Assembly: GCA_009801015.1 (NCBI GenBank)
Contig: VHZZ01014930.1
Span: 30,754 to 51,153 of the forward strand
DNA: 20,400 nucleotides
Source of the DNA: Silene noctiflora
Lineage: Eukaryota; Streptophyta; Magnoliopsida; Caryophyllales; Caryophyllaceae
Direction: 5' to 3'
Positions 12,101-19,379 of this stretch are shown here, one piece after another. The translations under genes were made by a program, and so were the position numbers. The notes under the pieces are model-generated. The model did not search any database, was not told the DNA's origin, and was given only the letters and a program-made list of their open reading frames with translations. Position 1 is the first letter of the stretch. Each line of letters begins with the position of its first letter.

Positions 12101-15044
12101 AAAAGCCCTTAAAGCACATAGCAGTGCACAGAACACCCACACATGCTGACATTAAGAGGATGCAAAGTTCTACTTTCTGAAAATAGTTAGCTCCATAGAT
12201 CAATATCGTACCACGTTCACTCGAGCAGTGTTTGTAACTTCCTTTGCACTAGTTGCAAACAGTAGTGTATTGCGGGATTGTTCAACATGACTCAATGCAG
12301 GGCTGAGAGTACAGATAATCGCAGTGCGTGCATTTCCCCCAAGTGATGTCTGCAATATCCGTGTGAGTTTTGATTCTCTGTAGGGTATATGACCAGTTCT
12401 TTTTCCTGCGCTGAATTGGACAAGAGAGAAAACGAGATAAAAGAAACCATTATATGACCAGTTTTGATTCTCTGTAGGGTATATGACCAGTTTTGATTCT
12501 CTGTAGGGTATATCCGTGTGCACTTGCCTGGTAAATTGCTAATTAGTCTCTTGAGGGATGCCCAACTCAAATAAAATCCCAACCCACATACACATTAACC
12601 CACTAAAATCTTAATTCAAGAAATAAGCACCCTATAATATGGGCCAGTCTCGTAGTAATCACCAATAATAGTGTGTTTAAATGTGCTAAAACTACATCAC
12701 GACTTCATGAGTACATTAATGAATCTCAACTCTCAAGCTTGATGAAAGATCGCATCCATTTTCAATGATGGGAATCATATAGAATGGAAACAGCTAATGT
12801 AGATGCAAATGTGTATATCAATGTTCTACAGAGCACAGGATTTTATCATAGGATGTCCAGGCTGCAACCTTCATGAGTTGGCCACAGATCAACTTCGGCT
12901 ACTATAAAAACTAACCTCAGTTTTCTAATAACTTGTGTGAGTGTCAACAAGCTGCGATTGATATGACTCCCTTCCTTCAATCTTAGACCAGCACTCTTCG
13001 TTTGAGAGGCACGCTCACTCCCAGCTAGGTCAACAAGATTCTGCAATATTTCGTGTCATTTTAATGTAACATGTTTCAGCTCCTACAGTCCAAGGGAATA
13101 AATTAGAAAGAAAGAGGGAGAGAAGTACCAGGCTTGCAATGAAGGACTTTACACGTCCTGAACTTCCCTTGAGACGACTCTCAATGGTCTACATTAGAAA
13201 AAAGTAGGGCCAAAAGGTTGGATCAGAATGTTATTTAATCAAATCACAGACAATATGAAACAGTGTAACATATAAGTTCGAAGGCATGCAAGAAGTTTAG
13301 CTTCTTATACCACAGTGCCTTTACCTTTCCTTCCTATTTACAACCCAAAATATGTTTCATTGTGTTCCCAAAACATTTTCAGTAAGTCAGGAGGGGAACA
13401 GAATATAATTTTTATCATTCATTGATTACACAAAATAAAATCCAGAGGAGAATATTACCAGTCTGACTATCTGATGTGATCTTGAACTTTTATCATTCAG
13501 AGCAGTTTCCCCTACTTGTCTTTGAGCTTAAAAAACAAGAGCACAATCGAATACACATCAGTTATGTTTACACCCGACAAGGTATGCATTGTGACCAAAG
13601 ATGCAGAATATGAGTTCAAATTTGAAGCATAGAAAATGACTACCATTCCTAAGAAGCACAATACAGATGGAACTGAGATACCTTCACAGACACTGATTAG
13701 GTGCTTCAAATGCTGACTGTCTTTTACAACCTCTTCGACAAGCTTCTCGATAATGGTTCCTTTCTGCAACCAGAAAATTGCTCACTTATTTAGATGCAGA
13801 TGGGATACGTAATAAATCGCTTACTTGTATGATCGCATCATCAAATACCTCTGGGTCATCTAAAAGCCGAAGTGGACCAGAGCTGCGATTCAAAAGATCA
13901 ACTACGGTCTCATTATAAATCTCCAATGCAGAAATTTTTAGGGCAAAATCCCTTTGCGTGTTCTGCAGACAACATTTAACAGGGGAAACATAAGCATTCC
14001 AAACCAGTATACATCACTTGAGCGAGCTATCATACCACGTAACAAGTCGAGCAAGGGACCATTACGTGGTCCTGCTTGGCTACCTCCAACCCAGTTTAAT
14101 TGTTCTCTTTTGACTGTTAATTTCTCCAAACATATGTCGAAATTCATTCACCCAAATAGAGTTGTATCAACGATACATTGTGAGAACATATAGGTCAAAG
14201 CTGACCCGCCATTAAAGTCAAATGGGACATCGTGAATGAAATGGAGGTAATTATATGTAAACAAGTGAACATTAGTTTATACTCTGACTGAGTAGAGAAA
14301 TGAACAACTTTAACTGAGAAAAATAACAACATTGAAGCTTACATTACTCATATGCTCATAAATGTCCTCGATCGCAAGTTCAGTAATCCCTCTCATGGTA
14401 TATGTTTTACCACTGCTGGTCTGCCCATAAGCAAATATCGTTGCTGCAAGAAAAGCAACCCAGTTTCAGTATCGTATACATAACTCTACCTTGGAAAAGA
14501 TAACATAATCTATCAGCACTATATACCATTGATTCCCGTTAGAGCAGATAAAGCAACATCTTTTGCCCCTTCTTTATACACCTTTGTTGTTCCAGAATTT
14601 TGACCAAAAACTCTATCTGCCTCAAAAGAACAGTTTACAAGTCAACCTAACCATAAACCATCAATGTAAACTTGTACTCCCTCCACACACCTATGTTCGC
14701 CCCATTTCAATAAAATACTCCTCACCTGTATAAGAGAAATGGGGCGAACACTTATGTGCTGAGGGAGTATTATTCACTCATATTTCCAATAAATACGTGT
14801 TCATTGCCATACCAAAGATAAATGACGAAGAGGGTTTTTCATCACTTGGATTCTTGAACACTACAGTATGATCATCAGAGCATTCCCAGGAAATTAAATC
14901 ATACCCAGCCAATTCCCTTGTACTCAATGGCCTTACTCGAACCGTCACCAGTATTTTCTCCTCCCGGACCCTGGTTCCCCCTGGCGTAGTCGTATGGGTT
15001 GTCCGGATCTTAGCCAATGGGGTAACAGGCTCCCTTATACTCAT
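9145..15044 (-). CDS. NACK2: NACK-type kinesin-7 for cytokinesis, NACK2/TETRASPORE-like (14 coding exons)
   Basis: Minus-strand coding exons: 15044-14813, 14616-14527, 14443-14343, 13962-13849, 13763-13682, 13526-13459, 13188-13129, 13040-12916, 12410-12212, 12071-11934, 11732-11643, 11559-10690, 10025-9721, 9469-9145. All introns are GT–AG with matching phase, giving about 932 aa. The N-terminal motor has the P-loop GQTSSGKT (114-121), switch I NDKSSRSH (217-224), switch II DLAGSE (253-258) and HIPYRESKL (298-306). A neck and coiled coil follow (about 358-450 and 470-590), then a basic KRKK (606-609) and a TPVR CDK-type site at Thr671. The C-terminal domain (about 700-932) is the NACK-specific DUF3490 and ends in the family-typical [14 protein letters not shown] kinesins bind and activate the NPK1/ANP MAPKKK at the phragmoplast midzone and drive cell-plate expansion; TES acts in male meiotic cytokinesis. 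HINRSLLTL and FATSAKEVT favour NACK2/TES over NACK1/HINKEL, which as I recall has HINLSLMTL and FATRAKEVT. The first in-frame ATG starts the family-typical TTPGG leader. Exon 4 has a second possible donor. Confidence 0.94.
12451..12508. repeat. Two perfect 29-bp tandem units copied from kinesin exon 9
   Basis: Positions 12451-12479 and 12480-12508 are identical. The same sequence occurs within exon 9 (12367-12396), where on the minus strand it encodes the [10 protein letters not shown] part of the motor domain. The copies lie in intron 8, 41 bases upstream of the proposed exon 9 acceptor. The end of the array (TATCCGTGTG, from about 12510) also matches the exon 9 segment at 12357-12366, so the array looks assembled from exon pieces. 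Confidence 0.92.
13825..13848 (-). other. Optional 24-base extension of kinesin exon 4 (two in-frame donors)
   Basis: Exon 4 can end at CCAGAG|GTATTT (13849) or 24 bases later at ATACAA|GTAAGC (13825). Both keep the frame. The first gives the family-typical DDPEKGT junction. The second adds eight residues (VFDDAIIQ) to the motor domain but matches the GTAAG donor consensus better. I used the first for the main model because it restores the conserved protein sequence. Confidence 0.6.
14677..14767. mobile_element. 91-bp Stowaway-type MITE in kinesin intron 1
   Basis: The left arm starts CTCCCTCCACACACCTATG and contains GTTCGCCCCATTTC. The right arm is its near-complement, with GAAATGGGGCGAAC perfect. 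TA flanks both sides (14675-14676 and 14768-14769). The arms cover nearly the whole element with a central spacer of about 25 bases, so a transcript would fold into one long hairpin. Confidence 0.88.
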
Positions 15045-15063
15045 CCTCCAAACTCAGACACCA

Positions 15064-15968
15064 CTGCAGAAATCCAAGCATTTCGACAAACATGTGACAT
15101 TAATCATCAAATGGGTCCATTATTTACACTCTAATCCACTAATTGGGAACAAATAACAAAATAATGTTCATGATCACTGGATTCATAAAACTAATTAAAC
15201 CCATGATTACTACTTTGAGGCTTTATACTTCAAAACTACAATTATTTCTCCTACATTCTTTATCCAAAATGATGATCAGAGATTTAGGTCTTTCATTGAG
15301 GAAGGAATGGACTATACTACAGTAATTTAGCATCTTTCTAAAAATATTCAATCGTTGACTAATCATTTCGTCTGGTGATTCACAGGCCGTCAAATGAATT
15401 TGAGAGGTGTGTTTTAGAAAGATTGAAAATTTCGTTACTACTGATTTAGAAAGATTTTCAGACCCCCAAAATTTTTGAACCAGTTCTGAGAATCTTTTGA
15501 ACGTGCTTAATCAAGGGCTCGGAATGACTCGTACACAGCAAAAGGTACATTCTTTATGCTAACAAACTAAATGAGTACATGAAATTAATCAGACAAGATA
15601 CAATCTTTCCCTAATTTGGTACAACCCATTGAAAAGATACAGTCTTTCAGCAGTACGTATTAGAAAGGCAAAATCAATAAGAGTTACTCCCACCATCCCA
15701 GTCATTTGTTTACCTTCGATTAAAATACCCCTTAAAAATAATAAAAAAGGTAAACAAATGATTTAGACGAAAAGAGTACTACTTAAATGACCTAATAATA
15801 ATGATTCGAACACTTATCATTTGAAAACACCAACAATCTAGGGTTTGTAAACAGTGTAGAATCAAGAATGAGCAACAATGTAACTTAAACCTAAAAAGGA
15901 AAACTGAATATTTAACTAAGATAATAATAATAATCATATGTTGCTAAATTAGGATTAGCAAAAATCAC
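15064..15968 (-). other. Probable intron in the kinesin 5' leader
   Basis: On the minus strand an acceptor GGATTTCTGCAG ends at 15064, 18 bases before the ATG. A donor ATTCAG|GTGATT lies at 15969/15968. The sequence upstream of the donor looks like a plant leader: pyrimidine-rich runs and CAACAACAACAAAAA. A 12-bp inverted repeat (15332-15343 with 15412-15423) and one Stowaway-like MITE lie inside. Short open frames here have no family features. The intron is inferred from consensus only. Confidence 0.6.
15687..15776. mobile_element. 90-bp Stowaway-type MITE in the kinesin leader intron
   Basis: Left end CTCCCACC and right end AAAAGAG are imperfect inverted copies. The best-paired part is CATTTGTTTACCTT against AAGGTAAACAAATG. 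TA flanks both sides (15685-15686 and 15777-15778). It is non-coding. Confidence 0.8.
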
Positions 15969-16207
15969 CTGAATATTATGGAATTTATTTTTGTTGTTGT
16001 TGCAGTGTGAATCAAAATAATATTCCTAAATAGGGATGAATATAATTGCCGAATTCTTGGTATTATTCCCTTAAACAAGAATCAAAATGAGGGAAATTTA
16101 GGAAAGTAAATGAAAAATGAAAATACAATTGATATGGATTTTATGGAGAAAGAAAGAAAAGAAAAGAGTGTGTAATGTAAAATATTGTGAGATAGAAAGA
16201 GACAAAG

Positions 16208-16218
16208 TTAACGGCTAC
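16208..16218 (+). promoter_or_regulatory. MSA-like M-phase promoter element of the kinesin gene
   Basis: GTTAACGGCTA contains the invariant AACGG core and matches 9 of 11 positions of the MSA consensus YCYAACGGYYA. It lies about 240 bases upstream of the proposed leader splice donor, where the kinesin promoter or start site should be. MSA elements work in either orientation and are bound by three-repeat MYB (MYB3R) factors. These drive G2/M expression of cytokinesis genes, including NACK kinesins and KNOLLE. Confidence 0.55.
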
Positions 16219-16228
16219 TTTCTTCTAC

Positions 16229-16408
16229 TTTAAATTTTCGTTGGCGGTGAGTGATGCGGTTACGTGAAATGAATTTGAATAGGAATATGCTCGAAAACCA
16301 AAAATATATGAATTTTATCAAAAAAAAAATATATTTATATGAATTAAATTGTCTGTTTAAAGTAATTACACCTTTAATTCATTTTTCAAAACATTCTCAC
16401 CTTTAACT
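16229..16408. repeat. Direct repeat A, kinesin-proximal copy (180 bp)
   Basis: Starts TTTAAATTTTCGTTGG and ends CTCACCTTTAACT. It matches 16808-16988 at a 579-580-base offset with scattered substitutions and a few small indels. It lies directly upstream of the MSA-like element. Confidence 0.92.
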
Positions 16409-16439
16409 GATGAACGAAATCAGTTAAGGATCGAAATTT

Positions 16440-16799
16440 TGTATGTTAGCAGCCTTTTTACAAAGCATAATGGTGAAGCACAAATTGCAAGATTTCAACG
16501 ACAAAATGACATCATACGGTCCCTCTTTTGTATCCAAAAGATGCCAAAACAATTGAAGAGCAAGGACAAGGCCTCAAGCCGTTTCACACCAAAAACAGCC
16601 CCTTTGGACTGTTTTGTTTTGCTTTTATGTGTAAAATTTTAGCTTGTACTATTGTCCTTTTCCTCTTTTAATTGTAACCATTAGATTTACTTTTTAGATG
16701 AATGGTTTGGATGTAACTTGAGACTCTATTTAAAGAGCTCATTTCTCTTGTAAGAAATCAGAATTTGATGAATGAAAATATGAGTGTTTTGCAAATACA
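16440..16799 (+). mobile_element. Solo-LTR-like segment between the A repeats (about 360 bp)
   Basis: The segment begins TGTATGTTAGCAGCC and ends GCAAATACA, so it has TG…CA ends with a 5-bp TGTAT/ATACA inversion. Near its right side a TATA-like CTATTTAAAG (about 16727) is followed by CTCTTGTAAG and TTTGATGAATGAAAAT. This order resembles the promoter and poly(A) part of a copia-type LTR. I could not find a 5-bp target duplication with these ends, so the boundaries or the identity may be wrong. No coding domain is present. Confidence 0.4.
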
Positions 16800-16807
16800 A
16801 AACCCTA

Positions 16808-16988
16808 TTTAAATTTTCGTTGGGAGTGAGTAATACGGTTACGTGAAATGAATTTGAATAAGAATATGCTCCACAAATGAAAAACAAAAATATATGAATT
16901 TTATCAAAAAAAAATATATGAATTAAATTGTCTGTTTAAAGTAAATACACCTTTAATTCATTTTTCAAAACAGTCTCACCTTTTAACT
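16808..16988. repeat. Direct repeat A', distal copy (181 bp)
   Basis: Second copy of repeat A, in the same orientation. It differs by small indels around the A-rich tracts and the stretch after AATATGCTC. The sequence before it (AAACCCTA) is unrelated to that before copy A, so the MSA-like element was not duplicated with it. Confidence 0.92.
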
Positions 16989-16996
16989 AATCTAGT

Positions 16997-17848
16997 AATA
17001 ATCCCACCTCCTTACTAAAACATGACCTATTATTAGAGGTAATTGTAACCGTTTAATCACCTTAATTCTTCTTTTGTTTTTGTTTTCCATATCTCCTTTC
17101 TTTAAACCCCATTTCTTCTTTTATACTTCTACCTTTCTACTATTTGTCACAAGCCCATATTTTGGTGTACCAAAATTTAATTTAAGTGTCAAATTTTTAT
17201 GTACCAAAGAATGTTTAGTATAACCTATTAAAAAAATATTGTTTTAACTAAGAACTTCTCATTATCAGTATATAGCTGCCAAAACCAAATCAAACACGAT
17301 GATATTAAATAGTTTCATTGTTTTCATCGTCATCCACAAAATTAAATTGTCCAATATAAAAATCTAACTTGATTAAGCAAAAATAACTTATCAGTATGAG
17401 AATGCATTCGTCTTCTAAGTTGAAATATAGGATACTCTTTGGGTTTGGTTGGATATTGGATGATGAAGCTTGGTTTTGATCATTCGGACCTTCGTTAAAT
17501 GTTACCTTGATTGTAGCCACCTATTGCTCTGAAATCAAGTTTCTAATTCAATTTTGGTTTTACAATTGAATATGCCGAAGATTAAAGCCATGAAATTTAC
17601 ATTGATATTTGGGTAATTTGGAGAAGATAATAGAATTACATGTAAAAGAGGTGGAGCAATAAAATTTGTGAGAGAATAAGAAAATAGAGGGAGGGGGTAA
17701 GGGAGTGTTGATTGATGAGAAATTAACCAGTTTAACAGATTACAAGTAAAAAGGATTAATTTAAGAAGATTGTATACAAGGTGGGACTATTTTTGGAATA
17801 ATTAACGTTGGGATTGTTTTAGGAATATCAAGTAAAGGTGGGATTATT
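16997..17848. mobile_element. Putative non-autonomous DNA transposon with AATAATCCCACCT ends (852 bp)
   Basis: AATAATCCCACCT at 16997-17009 and its exact complement at 17836-17848 bound the segment. The right end carries three degenerate direct copies of a GTGGGAYTATT / TTGGAATA-type word (about 17780, 17808 and 17838), like the subterminal motifs of hAT or Mutator elements. The interior is AT-rich, pyrimidine-biased on the left and purine-biased on the right, with no recognisable transposase. I did not find a convincing target-site duplication. Confidence 0.5.
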
Positions 17849-17891
17849 CCCGTCAAATTTTCCATTATTATATAGTGAAGTAACTTTTTTG

Positions 17892-18072
17892 CATTGAGTG
17901 TAGTGGAGCGCGGGAGTGCCTCAAAGCGTTGCAAAATGGCAACGAATTGAGAGGTCTCGGGTAGGGTTCGACTCCCTACACGAGAGTGCTGCAAGGGCAA
18001 CTTTGATGACTTACCTGGTCCCCGGGCTTGCAAGGTGTTCGGGTGTTCCTTTCGGTAACCAAAAAAATAAAA
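17892..18072 (+). mobile_element. tRNA-derived SINE with near-perfect target-site duplication
   Basis: A perfect RNA polymerase III B box, GGTTCGACTCC, lies at 17965-17975. A box-A-like GTGTAGTGGAG lies near the start, about 60 bases before it. The element ends with CTTTCGGTAACC followed by an A-rich tail (AAAAAAATAAAAA), as in plant SINEs. It is flanked by AACTTTTTTG (17882-17891) and the same word with one extra T (18073-18083), a target duplication expected from LINE-driven insertion. It is about 180 bp and non-coding. Confidence 0.85.
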
Positions 18073-18305
18073 AACTTTTTTTGAAATTGGTTACAAATAA
18101 TTTACTAACGTAGGCTTCATGAGTTGTTTTTAGTATGGTAAACTTGACTAAATCATCTCAACTAATTTATCTACTCCTTGTGAGAGTTGTGATTTGCCTC
18201 GTCTCATCGATGGTCTGGCTGAAAAGACAAGATTCACCCTAAACGGGAGACTTTCCAATTCTTGAATGTGTGTAATTAAAGGTAATTAGCTCAAACAACC
18301 CACGT

Positions 18306-18380
18306 CGTCTCTGCCTGGCTGAGACGTAGTGGTTTCACGTCTACGCCTAAGGTTGGACATGGTTGTTTCATGTCCGACCT
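18306..18380. repeat. Three consecutive short hairpins
   Basis: CGTCTC (18306-18311) pairs with GAGACG (18321-18326). AGACGT (18322-18327) pairs with ACGTCT (18337-18342). AGGTTGGACATG (18350-18361) pairs with CATGTCCGACCT (18369-18380) with one mismatch. The second and third share a GT-rich loop, so they may be diverged copies of one unit. Confidence 0.7.
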
Positions 18381-18417
18381 CTTTTCCGTTTTTTTTTCTT
18401 TGTTTTTTTTTTTAAAT

Positions 18418-18518
18418 CGATTAGTTTGAGATATATCGATTCGTTAATTCGATTAGTTTTACAATGTTTCAATTCGATTAATTTAATGATGTTTTGATTT
18501 GTTTTATTCGATTTGTTT
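18418..18518. repeat. Degenerate TTCGATTAGTTT repeats
   Basis: Copies start at 18418, 18448, 18473 and 18507 with 0-2 changes each and spacings of 25-34 bases. AT-rich, non-coding. Confidence 0.55.
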
Positions 18519-19379
18519 AACGTTCTAAATTGAATAGTTCTTCTATATTACCGACGATTATTAGTAAATCGACGACGACTATAATTTTGTCGGTTCGTTG
18601 TTATTGACGGATAATTTGAAGTGTTTAAAGCACTTTTTGGACTTTGTGTTTGATTTTAGTGAATCATTAGTATTTGTGTTTAATTAGAAGAGGGAAAGAG
18701 AAGGGAGAGGGCATTTTGGGTAGTTAATTAAATATTATCGACTATTTAAAACAGTGTGTCAACGACGCATAACGATTGGGCAATTAACACTTGAACGTGT
18801 TTGGAAATTACCTAACCAGTGAAACTTTCCAAACCCACCCAAAGACAAGGATAATAGTGCGGACCGGATTGGCTCGGCCCGCCATAGTGGTTCACAATTT
18901 CCCTGACCCTCCCAACATGTTCCCCAAGCCCGGTCGGTCCCCGTCTCACTCTTCCCTAGCTCACACTGCCTAACCCGCCCAACCCGTCTAGCCAACCATT
19001 TTTTGCCCATTTTTGCCCAACTAGGCCGGTCCAGGTCCATCACTTCCCAACCCGTGGTGTGGGCTCGGACTTACTCCTCACCAACATGGCCCGTACCAGC
19101 CCAGCCTACTGTCCACCTTCAGCTACAAACTTACAACCCTACAACTCAACCATTAAATTGAATAAGAATTGGGCCAATTTGTTTGGTTGGTCATGTAGAT
19201 ACCTCATTTATGCACCTCCCGCCAAACACCCAGTGATGATTGCACCGATGTTTAATATGCAGAGCGATTTTTATACATTTCATAAATTAATTGACAAGTG
19301 GTAGCTCAAACAGTCATGTTAACCCCTTGGTCGTCATCTATGTGCCGATACGGTCGTTTTGACAGTGATTAGAGTACAT

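Noticed and set aside
12200..12582. Overlapping minus-strand open frames with repeated YPTENQNW / HIPYRESKL peptides
   Set aside because: These are kinesin exon 9 plus the intron copies of its start read in several frames, not a separate repeat protein.
18061..18130. A-rich tail region considered as part of a processed pseudogene
   Set aside because: The preceding sequence has a pol III B box and SINE-like end rather than gene-derived sequence.
18759..19304. Open frames on both strands with Trp/Arg- or Pro-rich peptides
   Set aside because: They cross the CCCAACCCG-like low-complexity stretch; no recognisable family, splice structure or conserved motif.
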